The translations under genes and the position numbers were made by a program. The notes below the pieces were generated by a model. It saw only the letters and a list, made by a program, of their open reading frames with translations, did not search any database and was not told where the DNA came from. From Bacillus sp. Marseille-Q3570 (GTDB taxonomy: Bacteria > Bacillota > Bacilli > Bacillales > Fictibacillaceae): DNA of 64,000 nucleotides. Positions 1 to 9,182 of this stretch are shown here, piece after piece. The stretch covers positions 32,831 through 96,830 of the forward strand of contig NZ_CAMGYZ010000016.1 in NCBI RefSeq assembly GCF_946151055.1, read 5' to 3'. Position 1 is the first letter of the stretch; the number at the start of each line of letters is the position of its first letter.

Positions 1-43
1 CTTTTGCAACGTGCTCCTCGGCTTGATTTTTGCTTGCTGCCAT
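1..43 (-). CDS. N-terminal fragment of an unidentified protein (runs off the window)
   Basis: Only the first 14 codons are inside the window, reading MAASKNQAEEHVAK. An ATG at 43 is preceded by a GGAGG ribosome binding site seven bases upstream on the minus strand, so the start is well supported. The gene is divergent from motA. The fragment is too short to name a family. Confidence 0.6.
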   Translation of the reverse strand, partial: MAASKNQAEEHVAK

Positions 44-200
44 TTATACAACCTCCATTACTGACCGCTTTTATACAGACCTATTTTTACCATTTGTGGT
101 CATAGTATGTCCCGATTTACGATATTTCTACTCATCTTTCTGGATCTACATAAGTGATGATTATTCAAATGTCCGCGCACTATTGATTCCAAATTCCTAT

Positions 201-228
201 TAAACAAATATAGGAAAGCTGACGATAT
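201..228 (+). promoter_or_regulatory. SigD-like promoter of motAB
   Basis: TAAA at 201-204, a 16-base spacer and GACGATAT at 221-228 match the flagellar sigma-D pattern (TAAA, about 15 bases, GCCGATAT) with one mismatch. It lies 80 bases before motA, which fits the known SigD control of motility genes. Inferred from sequence only. Confidence 0.55.
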
Positions 229-250
229 TAACCATAACAATATCGTTTTT
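222..250 (+). terminator. Hairpin with U-run between the SigD-like -10 element and motA
   Basis: ACGATATT and AATATCGT (8 bp) enclose a nine-base loop and are followed by six or more T residues, the shape of an intrinsic terminator. The 5' arm overlaps the proposed -10 element, so transcripts from that promoter would lack a full stem, whereas read-through from further upstream would be stopped. Confidence 0.45.
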
Positions 251-307
251 TCTCTTAGACAATTGGGCGGATTTTGATAGAAATTTTAAAGTGAGGATGA
301 GCTTCTT

Positions 308-1108
308 ATGGATAAAGCTTCAGTGATCGGAATCATTCTTGGGGTCATTGCCATCGGGGTAGGGATGTTTCTAAAAGGGGTGAACCCTGTTGCGCTTTTC
401 AATCCCGCTGCGCTTTTGATCATCTTTGCAGGAACGGCAGCATCGATACTCATTGCCTTCCCTCTGAATGAAATAAAAAAAATTCCTAAGCTCTTGAAGA
501 TTTTGTTTACGGATAAAAAAATGACGACAGTCGAAGAATTAGTCCCGATTTTTGCTGAGTGGGCTACCATTGCAAGAAAAGAAGGACTTCTTGCATTGGA
601 GTCACATGCAGACGACATTGACGACCCATTTCTAAAAAACGGCATGAAGATGGTGATTGACGGTCAGACGCCCGAGTTCATCCGTGATGTCATGGTCGAA
701 GATCTTGCTGCTATGGAAGAGCGGCATGAAAGTTCAGCAGCCATCTTCACACAGGCTGGTACATATGCCCCTACATTAGGTGTCCTTGGGGCAGTAGTCG
801 GACTTATTGCCGCTTTAGGAAACCTGCAGGATATCGATGCATTAGGAAAGGCCATTGCCGCAGCGTTCATTGCTACGTTATTCGGTATTTTCACAGGATA
901 TGTGCTATGGCACCCTTTCGCAAACAAGTTGAAGCGGAAATCAAAGCAAGAAGTAATGGTGAAGCAAGTCATGGTTGAGGGAATTTTATCCATTCAAGAC
1001 GGAGCTTCTCCTCGTGTCATAGAGGAAAAACTGAAAATCTATGTCCCTGCTAATCAGCGTAATCAAGAAACTCCTGTTGTTCAGGAAGGAGAGGGGCTTA
1101 ATGCTTAA
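308..1108 (+). CDS. motA: Flagellar stator protein MotA
   Basis: A 266-residue membrane protein with four predicted membrane segments (about residues 6-25, 32-52, 146-170 and 180-203) and a large cytoplasmic loop between the second and third. The sequence closely follows B. subtilis MotA from memory, including MDK..IGIILG at the start, TQAGTYAPTLGVLGAV before the third segment and GYVLWHPFANKLKRKSKQE after the fourth. MotA and MotB form the ion-driven stator around the flagellar motor. The start ATG follows a GAGGATGAG-type binding site. The stop overlaps the motB start by eight bases, so the two are translationally coupled. Confidence 0.95.
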   Translation: MDKASVIGIILGVIAIGVGMFLKGVNPVALFNPAALLIIFAGTAASILIAFPLNEIKKIPKLLKILFTDKKMTTVEELVPIFAEWATIARKEGLLALESHADDIDDPFLKNGMKMVIDGQTPEFIRDVMVEDLAAMEERHESSAAIFTQAGTYAPTLGVLGAVVGLIAALGNLQDIDALGKAIAAAFIATLFGIFTGYVLWHPFANKLKRKSKQEVMVKQVMVEGILSIQDGASPRVIEEKLKIYVPANQRNQETPVVQEGEGLNA

Positions 1109-1859
1109 AACCCGCCAAAAGAAAAAGGAAGAGCACATTGATGAAACATGGCTGATCCCTTATGCAGATATGCTGACCTTGCTTCTAGCGTTGTTCATTG
1201 TACTTTTTGCTGTTAGTACCGTTGATGCTGCAAAGTTCGAGAACATGGCGAATTCATTCAAGTCTGCCCTGAATGGCGGAACTGGCCCCTTGGATTATAC
1301 GAGCCCTGTCAGCATTGTTGAACAGACGTCTATTCCAACAAGTGAAAATGCCCTTGTACCAACGGATGATCGTGAAAAGAAGTATGGTGATCTCGATCAA
1401 TTACAGTTGAAAGAAATTAAAGAAAAGATCGATGGTTATATTGACGATAACAACTTGAATAAGAGTCTGAAAACGACACTGACGGAGAGCGGATTGATCA
1501 TAACAATATTGGATAATGCACTATTCGATTCAGGTAGTGCATACATTAAAGAAGGAGCTGTTGGACTTGCAAAAGAGATCTCCCAGCTCCTTGTAACAGA
1601 CCCGCCGAGACAAATCGTCATTGCGGGCCACACGGATAATGTACCGATCCAAAATAATGAATTCAGCTCGAATTGGGAGCTGAGCGCACAACGGTCCATC
1701 AATTTCATGCAACTGCTGCTTCAAAACGAAAACCTCGATCCTACAAAATTCAGTCAAACGGGTTATGGGGAGTTCCAACCAGTCGCTTCAAACGATACAC
1801 CTGAAGGACGAGCGAAAAATAGACGAGTCGAAGTGAAAATCCTACCGTACAATGAATAG
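1101..1859 (+). CDS. motB: Flagellar stator protein MotB
   Basis: A 252-residue protein with a basic N-terminus, one membrane segment (about residues 18-38) carrying the ion-binding aspartate Asp23 in the PYAD motif, and a C-terminal OmpA-like peptidoglycan-binding domain (GHTDN near residue 176, then GYGEFQPVASN and the NRRVEV end). The start at 1101 is chosen because GGAAGGAG lies just upstream and the PYAD segment begins at the usual distance; an in-frame ATG 60 bases earlier lies within motA and has no binding site. The family includes proton and sodium types; overall resemblance to B. subtilis MotB suggests proton coupling, but this is inference. Confidence 0.95.
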   Translation: MLKTRQKKKEEHIDETWLIPYADMLTLLLALFIVLFAVSTVDAAKFENMANSFKSALNGGTGPLDYTSPVSIVEQTSIPTSENALVPTDDREKKYGDLDQLQLKEIKEKIDGYIDDNNLNKSLKTTLTESGLIITILDNALFDSGSAYIKEGAVGLAKEISQLLVTDPPRQIVIAGHTDNVPIQNNEFSSNWELSAQRSINFMQLLLQNENLDPTKFSQTGYGEFQPVASNDTPEGRAKNRRVEVKILPYNE

Positions 1860-1869
1860 AATTTCAGTT

Positions 1870-1904
1870 AAAGGAGCGACCGCTGATAGGTCGCTCCTTT
1901 TGGA
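1870..1904 (+). terminator. Terminator after motAB
   Basis: A 12-bp stem, AAAGGAGCGACC with GGTCGCTCCTTT, around a seven-base loop, starts 10 bases after the motB stop and ends in a short T-run. Confidence 0.85.
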
Positions 1905-1916
1905 TTTGTGGGATTA

Positions 1917-1947
1917 TAAAAAGCTGCCGACCATGGCAGCTTTTTTT
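1917..1947. terminator. Bidirectional terminator between motB and rsiX
   Basis: AAAAAGCTGCC pairs with GGCAGCTTTTT around a five-base loop. A-rich and T-rich flanks allow termination in both directions; on the minus strand it lies 34 bases after the rsiX stop. Confidence 0.8.
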
Positions 1948-1980
1948 ACATATTTTTATTATTGTTGTTATTTCCGAAAT

Positions 1981-3222
1981 TTAACGCGATATGACATTCG
2001 GAGCTTTCAGCACAGGAAGTGGCTCATTCAAGTTATACGGTCCTACTTCCTGTACGTTTGAACCTAAGAAATAGACTTGTTCATAACCAAACTGATGTGC
2101 CGTCAACAAAATGGATTCAATCATTGCCATATACACCATGTTATTTTCTAGCCTTGATCCTTCAACAAGTTCGACTATTGCCGTCTTATCCTTTTCCCTG
2201 ATTTGTTTAATGAAGAAGTTAGGTTGTATTGCTTCTTCATCCCCAAATCCACTTGTATCTATTTTCATTGATTTCACAATTCCTTCTAATGATGTCGGTT
2301 CTTGAGAGTCATTCGCTTTGATTCTTTCACCCAGCAACAGGATTCCTTTTTCTGTAAACAAAGTGTTGAATCCTTTTTCTGGACCTTTGATATCTACTGT
2401 TTCTTTAGGTCCGAAGTGGGAAAATTCGTAACCCGGTTCTCCGTTTGTCCTGAACACAACCTGCTTATACCCAAGACTATAAGCTGTGTGGTCAACTGTA
2501 TCCATGAACATTCGTTCACCTGTCGATCCCTGGATGGTCCCCGGTTCAATATCAAGGATAAGCTCATTCTTTTCTGGATCATCTGAAACTTTGACTCTGT
2601 CACCCTTGTGGAATTCCGTTGCAAATAGACCGATTTCCTCTGTATCAATCTTTTGGAATGCCTCACGTAACGCTTCGATTTTCGGCAGTCCTTTATCTGC
2701 AAGATAACTGACAGGCACTACGTTCTCAGCCTCTTCATCCGTATAATAGACTATGATCGCCTGTTTATCTTCAGGTACTTCGACTGCTGCTGAATGGTAG
2801 GTGACGTCATTACTTTCATACGCTTTCGGTTCGATTTTACTCTCTGCTGGCTGTTCTGCCGGCTGTGGTTCCCGCTCTTCTGGATCAGCAGCTGGAGGCA
2901 TGGGCTCTTCGGGTGTTTTCTTTATCAAAGGAGATTCCTTACCAATTTCCGAAGAACCATGTAAACTGTGTTTGACGTCACTGCCTGGACTTTTAAAAAC
3001 GGTTTCCTTCAATACAGCAGGTGAAATGATGGCAGCGATGAGCAGGACACAGGCAGCAGCAAGTATCGGCATGAATTTAAAGGACTTCCTTTTCGTTTTT
3101 TTTGTTTCGATCCGACTTTCAATCTTTTCAAACAGCTCTTCTTTGGTCTGTCGATCTTCCACTACCGGAAAATCACGAAGTGTTTGAATGATTTTTTCTT
3201 CGTTCCAATTAGACTGTCCCAT
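1981..3222 (-). CDS. rsiX: Anti-sigma-X factor RsiX
   Basis: A 413-residue single-pass membrane protein. The N-terminal cytoplasmic part (about 1-45) should bind the sigma factor; one membrane segment follows (about residues 53-72, MPILAAACVLLIAAIISPAV); then a Pro/Glu-rich linker; then an outer region with GerMN-like repeats (for example YSLGYKQVVFRTNGEPGYEF). It is encoded directly after sigX and overlaps it by 14 bases, the arrangement of sigX-rsiX in B. subtilis. The start at 3222 is preferred over an upstream in-frame codon because AGGAGG sits eight to nine bases before it. RsiX is expected to hold SigX inactive at the membrane. Confidence 0.85.
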   Translation of the reverse strand: MGQSNWNEEKIIQTLRDFPVVEDRQTKEELFEKIESRIETKKTKRKSFKFMPILAAACVLLIAAIISPAVLKETVFKSPGSDVKHSLHGSSEIGKESPLIKKTPEEPMPPAADPEEREPQPAEQPAESKIEPKAYESNDVTYHSAAVEVPEDKQAIIVYYTDEEAENVVPVSYLADKGLPKIEALREAFQKIDTEEIGLFATEFHKGDRVKVSDDPEKNELILDIEPGTIQGSTGERMFMDTVDHTAYSLGYKQVVFRTNGEPGYEFSHFGPKETVDIKGPEKGFNTLFTEKGILLLGERIKANDSQEPTSLEGIVKSMKIDTSGFGDEEAIQPNFFIKQIREKDKTAIVELVEGSRLENNMVYMAMIESILLTAHQFGYEQVYFLGSNVQEVGPYNLNEPLPVLKAPNVISR

Positions 3223-3757
3223 TTGACAATTCTTCCTCCTTCTTGCTGTCCTCAAGAATGCTTTTCAACGTTTTAAGTGTCCTGTGCTGCACGGTCTTGA
3301 CTTTTCCTTCAGACCAACCCATGATCGCTGCCGATTCTTTTATACTAAAACCATGGATATATCGAAGTAATATCAACTGACGATGCTCCTCTTTACATTG
3401 TGATAAAGCCTCGTACATTTGTTTGAAAGATTCATTTTGTTCAAGGATTTCATCTGGTAATTTACCAGGATGGATCAGTTGATTTTCTCTTTCTTCTACG
3501 TCAAATGACCCTATGATCGTTTTTCTCTGTCTCTTTTGTTTTCTTATATAATCGATCGCTACATTTCGCGCGATTGAAAATAACCATGTTTTTTCACTGC
3601 TATCCCCTTTGAACTTGTCATAGGAGTTTATAACTTTTATATAAACATCTTGGACGAGTTCTTCTGCTGCATCTCGATCTCGTAACAAATAAACAAGAAA
3701 TTGAAACAGCGATTGGTGATAGTCCATATATAACCGGTTAAATATATGCTCCACCAC
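3209..3757 (-). CDS. sigX: ECF RNA polymerase sigma factor SigX
   Basis: A 182-residue ECF sigma factor with region 2 (AAEELVQDVYIKVINSYDKF and TWLFSIARNVAIDYIR, about residues 30-75) and region 4 helix-turn-helix (LRYIHGFSIKESAAIMGWSE, about 130-160). It follows B. subtilis SigX closely, including SSEKTWLxSIAR and SxGKVKTxQHR. SigX controls cell-envelope charge and antimicrobial-peptide resistance genes in B. subtilis. GTG at 3757 is taken as the start; a second GTG follows immediately and cannot be excluded. GGGGGAG lies upstream. An ECF promoter precedes it, implying autoregulation. Confidence 0.9.
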   Translation of the reverse strand: MVEHIFNRLYMDYHQSLFQFLVYLLRDRDAAEELVQDVYIKVINSYDKFKGDSSEKTWLFSIARNVAIDYIRKQKRQRKTIIGSFDVEERENQLIHPGKLPDEILEQNESFKQMYEALSQCKEEHRQLILLRYIHGFSIKESAAIMGWSEGKVKTVQHRTLKTLKSILEDSKKEEELSNGTV

Positions 3758-3784
3758 GGCTTTCTCCCCCTCTTACTATTAATA

Positions 3785-3810
3785 GTCGATTTCTACCTGA
3801 AAAAGTTTCA
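3785..3810 (-). promoter_or_regulatory. ECF-type autoregulatory promoter of sigX-rsiX
   Basis: On the minus strand TGAAAC (3810-3805), a 16-base spacer and CGAC (3788-3785) form a classical extracytoplasmic-function sigma promoter 28 bases before the sigX start. SigX in B. subtilis recognises a TGtAAC ... CGAC pattern and transcribes its own gene. Confidence 0.7.
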
Positions 3811-3848
3811 ATCACAAATAAATTGTTTGGAAACATGGCGTATACAGT

Positions 3849-3875
3849 CAAAGTTTTCCGAAAATTACCGATATA
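3849..3875 (+). promoter_or_regulatory. SigD-like promoter of the chemoreceptor gene
   Basis: CAAA (3849-3852), 15 bases and CCGATATA (3868-3875) match the sigma-D pattern with a single mismatch in the -35 element. It ends 47 bases before the chemoreceptor start. Confidence 0.65.
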
Positions 3876-3922
3876 AGATGTAGATTACTTCGCTTATCTA
3901 TATGAATGGAGGAACATATATA

Positions 3923-5254
3923 ATGTCCACGAAAAGCTCAGTCCTAACGAACAAGGTTGCATCCTTCAACTCTCTCCGGTCGTTGAAGAGTGTCGGCGTC
4001 AAACTATTTTTGGTATTGCTCGTCAGCTTGATCATCAGCATTCCTATATCGACAGCCTTTAACGGTTTGATTTCAGGGCTGGTTGATGATCTTTCTACAA
4101 GTGTCGCTTTTGTAATCAATACGATTATCAGCCTTATTGTCACTTCATTCTTGATCATGTTTGCCGTCCGCTTCCTGATTTTGAATCCTTTATACGAGAC
4201 GGTCCGTACAATGAAAAAAGTGGCAAGTGGTGACTTACGGTCGAAGCTTGATATTCAATCAAAAGATGAATTCGGACAACTTGCAAATGCTTTCAATCAG
4301 ATGACCAGAAATTTACGGGCACTTATTGAAGATGTACGTATCAATAGTGATCAGGTTGCAGAAACTTCAAAACAATTCATCGATCAGGTTCAGCTCACAA
4401 GTGCTTCTACACAGGAAATCAATACGATGCTGCGAGAAGTGGCAACAGGGGCTGATACACAATTGAGCGGATCAGAACAAACAGCCCAGATCATGGATGA
4501 AATGACAGCTGGAATACAACGGATTGCTGAATCCGCAACAATGGTTGCTGAAATGTCCAGCAAAGCTACAGAGGAAGTCGACTCTGGTAAGACATTCATC
4601 GTAAAAGTAAGGCAGCAGATGGATGCGATCGACTCAGTCACTGATAATGTAGCTGAAGAAATCCAACAACTTAGCTTACAATCAAAAGAAATCAATCAGA
4701 TCGTCAATGTCATAACCGAGATCGCCAACCAGACAAACCTGCTGGCACTTAATGCGGCGATCGAGGCTGCACGTGCAGGTGAACACGGAAAAGGATTTGC
4801 AGTCGTAGCGAAAGAGGTCCAAAAGCTTGCTGAACAATCCGAGCAATCCGCTTCACAAATCTCAGAACTCGTAAAACGTATCCAGACACATACCCAACAA
4901 ACCGTTTCGGTTATGAACAACGGTAAAAAAGAAGTTGAAACTGGGACAGTGGTGATCGGAGACGCTGAACAATCCTTCGAAAAAATTGCAACGATCATAG
5001 AAGAGGTTGCCGGACAAATCCAGGACGTATCAGCATCCGTTGAAGAAATTTCAGCAAGTTCAGAACAAGTACATTCATCTACGACAGAGACAGCTCGTAT
5101 CGCACGTGAATCAGCAGAGCGTACGCAACAAGTCTCCGCTACAACCGATGATCAGCTTGCCACGATGGTAGAAGTCAATAACCAGGCAGACTCTTTGACC
5201 TCAACAGCACAAGCTTTATTGAAATCCATCAAATCCTTTAAAATCCATTCATAA
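3923..5254 (+). CDS. Methyl-accepting chemotaxis protein with a very short outer loop
   Basis: A 443-residue chemoreceptor. Two membrane segments (about residues 24-45 and 62-88) are separated by only about 15-20 residues, so there is no periplasmic-type ligand-binding domain. A HAMP domain (about 90-140, [16 protein letters not shown]) and a methyl-accepting signalling domain follow, with the conserved hairpin tip [22 protein letters not shown] near residues 270-290. The short outer region suggests sensing within or through the membrane, or through a partner protein. ATG at 3923 is preceded by GGAGG; an upstream in-frame ATG overlaps that site. The SigD-like promoter points to expression with the motility genes. 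Confidence 0.9.
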   Translation: MSTKSSVLTNKVASFNSLRSLKSVGVKLFLVLLVSLIISIPISTAFNGLISGLVDDLSTSVAFVINTIISLIVTSFLIMFAVRFLILNPLYETVRTMKKVASGDLRSKLDIQSKDEFGQLANAFNQMTRNLRALIEDVRINSDQVAETSKQFIDQVQLTSASTQEINTMLREVATGADTQLSGSEQTAQIMDEMTAGIQRIAESATMVAEMSSKATEEVDSGKTFIVKVRQQMDAIDSVTDNVAEEIQQLSLQSKEINQIVNVITEIANQTNLLALNAAIEAARAGEHGKGFAVVAKEVQKLAEQSEQSASQISELVKRIQTHTQQTVSVMNNGKKEVETGTVVIGDAEQSFEKIATIIEEVAGQIQDVSASVEEISASSEQVHSSTTETARIARESAERTQQVSATTDDQLATMVEVNNQADSLTSTAQALLKSIKSFKIHS

Positions 5255-5270
5255 GAATAGGTTCATCAGT

Positions 5271-5306
5271 AAGAGATCCGTTACCATGGATCTCTTCTTT
5301 TTTTTA
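5271..5306 (+). terminator. Terminator after the chemoreceptor gene
   Basis: AAGAGATCC pairs with GGATCTCTT around an eight-base loop, followed by a long T-rich run. Confidence 0.85.
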
Positions 5307-5406
5307 TACTTGAAAACTGTTAAGAGTTTTTTTCAGTATCGCATACTAGTACTAATAATTGGAAAGCGTAATAAGTGATAACTTCGGTTCGGAAAGGAAT
5401 TTTTGG

Positions 5407-6927
5407 ATGATAAAGAAACTGTTTCAAAAGTGGACGGACTCTTCCCAAAATCAAAATGAAAAAGACAGCAATGAACCTCATACCCTTTCTGATCTCTATC
5501 AACTTGCTTCTAATTCCAAGGATTTTGAACGATTTGAAATAGAGAATAAATACAGTACGATCCATATTTCTTATATAAAGACATTGATTGATATGGACAC
5601 ACTACACCGTGACATTCTTCCATTTATCCAACATGAAAAGCAACGGAATTTAGAAGATTTGAAAAGGGATATTCCAATTGATAACATTCTTCGATCGGAT
5701 AAGGTACCCGAAATAAAGGAAAAACTCCTTGCTGGTTATATCATTCTTCAATTTGATCGTAACTCTGATGAATGTTTATTGGTAAAAGCTCTGTCTTCTA
5801 CGGCTAGAGAAGTTGCGGCTCCTGAAATAGAATTCAGCGTTTTAGGACCTAAAGAAGCATTTGTCGAATCACTTGATACTAATTTGCATCTGATCCGAAA
5901 AAGATTACCCACATTACACCTGACTGTTGAAGAAATGAGAATTGGAACGACTTCGAAAACATTGGTGAGTGTCATTTATGTAAAAGGAATTGCTAATGAA
6001 GAGAACATCAATACTGTATTACAACGAATCAAGGAGATCGAGTTCGATCAGATTTTGGACAGTTCGTTCATCACACAACTGATAGCAGACAACCAAAATT
6101 CACCCTTCCCTCAGTTGATCGATTCCGAGAGACCCGATCGTGTTTCAGCAGCATTGGCAGAAGGCAAAATCGCAGTTCTAACGGAAGGTTCTCCCCATGC
6201 TTTGATCGGCCCGACAACACTGATCGAGTTTTTTTCATCGTTTGAAGATTATTTTTTGAACTGGCATGTAGCTACCACATTCCGGGTCATCAGGATGTTT
6301 TCAGTCATGTTCTCTGTTTTCGCTACACCGCTCTATGTCGCGGTATTGACTTATCATTATGAATTGATACCTAAAGACTTGTTAGGAATACTGATTACTT
6401 CACGGAGTAATATCCCGTTTCCACCTATATTGGAAGCAATCATACTCGAACTCGCAATTGAATTATTGCGTGAGGCTGGAGCCCGACTACCGACAAAAGT
6501 CGGGCAGACGATCGGTATCGTAGGGGGGATCGTCATTGGAACAGCCTCAGTTGAAGCAGGTCTGACAAGTAATGTCCTTCTCATCATCGTGGCTCTTGCC
6601 GCACTCGCTTCTTTTACGACTCCTGTTTATAAAATGGGTAACACGATCAGATTGATCCGATTCCCTTTTTTGTTTTTCGCACAATTTTGGGGTTTGTTAG
6701 GAATCATGATTTGTTTCTGTTTCTTGCTGGTCCATCTACTACGCCTTGAATCTCTTGGAAGGCCATACATGGAACCTCTATTCCCACCAAGAGTCCAAGA
6801 TTTGAAAGATACGATTGTACGTCTTCCGTTCTCTGCACAATCCTTACGCCCGATCAATTTACAAACTGAGGACACAAAGCGCTTCAAAAAACAAAAGGCT
6901 AAGCAAAAAAGGGATATAGATGAATAG
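5407..6927 (+). CDS. Spore germination receptor subunit A (GerA family)
   Basis: A 506-residue protein of the GerAA/GerBA/GerKA family. The first 240 or so residues form the soluble domain (YIKTLIDMDTLHRDILPFI, later SPFPQLIDSERPDRVSAALAEGK and the loop around GPTTLIEFFSSFEDYF); the rest carries several membrane segments, including GGIVIGTASVEAGL. The C-terminus is strongly basic. Together with subunits B and C it forms an inner-spore-membrane receptor that responds to nutrients. ATG at 5407 has an AAAGGAA-type site before it; an in-frame upstream start has none. First gene of a three-gene operon. Confidence 0.92.
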   Translation: MIKKLFQKWTDSSQNQNEKDSNEPHTLSDLYQLASNSKDFERFEIENKYSTIHISYIKTLIDMDTLHRDILPFIQHEKQRNLEDLKRDIPIDNILRSDKVPEIKEKLLAGYIILQFDRNSDECLLVKALSSTAREVAAPEIEFSVLGPKEAFVESLDTNLHLIRKRLPTLHLTVEEMRIGTTSKTLVSVIYVKGIANEENINTVLQRIKEIEFDQILDSSFITQLIADNQNSPFPQLIDSERPDRVSAALAEGKIAVLTEGSPHALIGPTTLIEFFSSFEDYFLNWHVATTFRVIRMFSVMFSVFATPLYVAVLTYHYELIPKDLLGILITSRSNIPFPPILEAIILELAIELLREAGARLPTKVGQTIGIVGGIVIGTASVEAGLTSNVLLIIVALAALASFTTPVYKMGNTIRLIRFPFLFFAQFWGLLGIMICFCFLLVHLLRLESLGRPYMEPLFPPRVQDLKDTIVRLPFSAQSLRPINLQTEDTKRFKKQKAKQKRDIDE

Positions 6928-6950
6928 GTCAGAAAGGAGGAAGATCTTTG

Positions 6951-8042
6951 ATGAGCAGCAATATTAAAGAACGTTATAAAGTCTCGGCAGGAATGGCTTT
7001 CTTCTTGATTCATACGATGCAAATCGGCATTGGCATTCTAGGATACGAACGGTATATAGCCATGGACGCTGAGTATGATTCCTGGATTTCCATCATCATT
7101 ACAGGTCTTTCTATCCATCTGATTCTATGGATGATGTATTCAATGTTAAACAAGGAGAACGGAGATTTAATTGCAATCCATGCACGTGCGTACGGGGAAC
7201 GTTTGGGTAAATTTTTCAGTTTCCTATTTGCGATTTATTTCTTGTTGATGGGCGTCACTGTCATGCGCAGTTATCTCGAAGTTGTTCAAGTCTGGATGTT
7301 TCCGGATATGAACATGCCATTTGTCCTTTTGGTCTTCATTATTCTCATTTATTATACGGTATCAGCAGGTTTCAGAGTGGTCGCGGGAATCGCATTTTTC
7401 GGGGTCACACTTCCTTCAGTCCTTATTTTCTTTTTATATTTTCCATTGCAGTATAGTGATTGGGACTATCTTCAACCGGTTTTCAATCATTCCATCAAAG
7501 ATATCTTATTATCTTCCAAGGTTGCAACACTGGAGTATATTGGGTTTGAAGTGATCCTGATCCTTTATCCTTTTCTTAAAAAAGCTGAGAAATCACAAAA
7601 ATGGAGCCATTTTGGCATCCTCTTTTCAACCTTCCTCTATGTTGTTGTGGCAATAGTGGCATTTTCTTATTATAGCCAGGAACAGCTTGGGAGGACGATC
7701 TGGGCTACGTTAAGCATGTTCAAAATTGCTGAATTTCCATTTGTCGAACGCTTCGAGTATATCGCCATCACGATATGGGCTTTAATTACATTTCCAAACA
7801 TCTGTATCAGCTTATGGTGTGCCGGCCGTACCCTGAAAAGGACATTCAGCATAAGGCAAAGGAGATCATTGATAGGCATGCTTCTTATCGTTTATCTGCT
7901 TCAGCTTTTAATATCTGACCGCGAAATGACAGATATGTTCATTACTGCCGTATCACGAACAGGATTTTATTTGATATATTTCTATACCCCGTTCCTATTC
8001 ATCATCTTTCATCTCCAATCGCGAAGGAGGCGAGAACGATGA
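6951..8042 (+). CDS. Spore germination receptor subunit B (GerAB/YndE family)
   Basis: A 363-residue integral membrane protein with about ten hydrophobic segments, of the amino-acid permease-like GerAB family (KYKVSAGMAFFLIHTMQIGIG-type opening, GYERYIA after the first segment). This subunit is thought to bind the germinant in the membrane. An AAAGGAGG site lies 10 bases before ATG 6951 and seven before an in-frame TTG at 6948; either could be used. The gene follows subunit A by 23 bases and its end overlaps subunit C by four bases. Confidence 0.92.
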   Translation: MSSNIKERYKVSAGMAFFLIHTMQIGIGILGYERYIAMDAEYDSWISIIITGLSIHLILWMMYSMLNKENGDLIAIHARAYGERLGKFFSFLFAIYFLLMGVTVMRSYLEVVQVWMFPDMNMPFVLLVFIILIYYTVSAGFRVVAGIAFFGVTLPSVLIFFLYFPLQYSDWDYLQPVFNHSIKDILLSSKVATLEYIGFEVILILYPFLKKAEKSQKWSHFGILFSTFLYVVVAIVAFSYYSQEQLGRTIWATLSMFKIAEFPFVERFEYIAITIWALITFPNICISLWCAGRTLKRTFSIRQRRSLIGMLLIVYLLQLLISDREMTDMFITAVSRTGFYLIYFYTPFLFIIFHLQSRRRRER

Positions 8043-9112
8043 AACAGTTTATATCGTTGATGATCTTCATCTTACTTCTAACAGGCTGTACGCCTGAAAA
8101 AGAGATACTTGATGATATCAACCTGGTAACACTGGTCGGTTTCGAAAGAGTCGATGGGCAAACACAAGGAACAACAGCTGTCCCACAATACCAGCCTGAT
8201 GGATCGCTTAACAATGATTACTTTACTGCTGTCGGTGAAATCGGCCAAGATATCAAACAAAAATTGAATTTACAGGCACAACGCCCTCTCGTCAACGGAA
8301 AGATTGAGATCATTTTGTTCGGTAAGGAGTTTGCACAAGGCGGTATCATTGAAATAGGTGATGCTTTTCGGAGGGATCCAAGTGTCAGTGCGAATTTAAA
8401 GCTGGCAGTTTTCGATGGAAATGCTCATGATTTCATCATGGAACATAGATTACCTAACCAGGATCTAGGGATGGCCTTGACAAGATTGGTCGAACAGAAT
8501 TCAAAACAAGAAGCATTCCCCCGGACGAACATCCACCTTTTTTTCAGATCCTTTTTCTCAGAAGGAAAAGACCCATTTTTACCTTTATTAGGGATAAAAG
8601 ACAGGAATGTCTATTTAAAAGGGATCAGTCTATTCAAGAAAGGAAAGATGGTAGGGGAATTACCTGCCTCGGACCTATATATGTTTACCCTTCTTCATAA
8701 CGGTTTCAATAATGGCAGCTTAATCTCAAAAATAAAAGAGTTAAAAGCAGAAGTTTCGTTAGGACATATTGATGCCGAACCTAAAATCGAATTCAAGGGA
8801 GATGTGGATTCACCAGAAGTTACGTATACTATCAATTTGAAAGCGGTCATAAATGAATACTCAGGTGATATTAAGGGAATTGAAAAAAAGGTGAACCTCA
8901 TTGAGAAATCAGTCAACAAAGAATTAAAAGACAGAGCAGAGAATCTAATCAAGAAGTTGCAAGAACAAAACTTGGATCCATTAGGCATTGGGAAAAGCGC
9001 AAATGCTCATTACCGTAATTGGAATGAAAAGCAATGGAATGAGATCTACCCAGACCTTAAAATAACAGTTAACTTCAAAACCAATATTCTTGAGTCAGGG
9101 GTCATGCGATGA
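8039..9112 (+). CDS. Spore germination receptor lipoprotein subunit C (GerAC family)
   Basis: A 357-residue lipoprotein: a short hydrophobic signal peptide with lipobox LLTGC (Cys17) followed by the GerAC fold (LGMALTRLVEQN, later an alpha/beta region ending NFKTNILESG). It should be diacylglycerylated and anchored on the outer face of the inner spore membrane with subunits A and B. The ATG overlaps the subunit B stop as ATGA, a clear sign of coupled translation. Confidence 0.92.
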   Translation: MKQFISLMIFILLLTGCTPEKEILDDINLVTLVGFERVDGQTQGTTAVPQYQPDGSLNNDYFTAVGEIGQDIKQKLNLQAQRPLVNGKIEIILFGKEFAQGGIIEIGDAFRRDPSVSANLKLAVFDGNAHDFIMEHRLPNQDLGMALTRLVEQNSKQEAFPRTNIHLFFRSFFSEGKDPFLPLLGIKDRNVYLKGISLFKKGKMVGELPASDLYMFTLLHNGFNNGSLISKIKELKAEVSLGHIDAEPKIEFKGDVDSPEVTYTINLKAVINEYSGDIKGIEKKVNLIEKSVNKELKDRAENLIKKLQEQNLDPLGIGKSANAHYRNWNEKQWNEIYPDLKITVNFKTNILESGVMR

Positions 9113-9182
9113 GGTTTGGGTTGTCATAAAAGCACATTCGTTAGTCAACAATAAGGGTATCCTCTTTTTGGAGGTGAACCGA

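Noticed and set aside
5336..5372. Possible SigG promoter before the germination operon
   Set aside because: GCATAC and CGTAATA are present but about 20 bases apart, too far for a SigG promoter.
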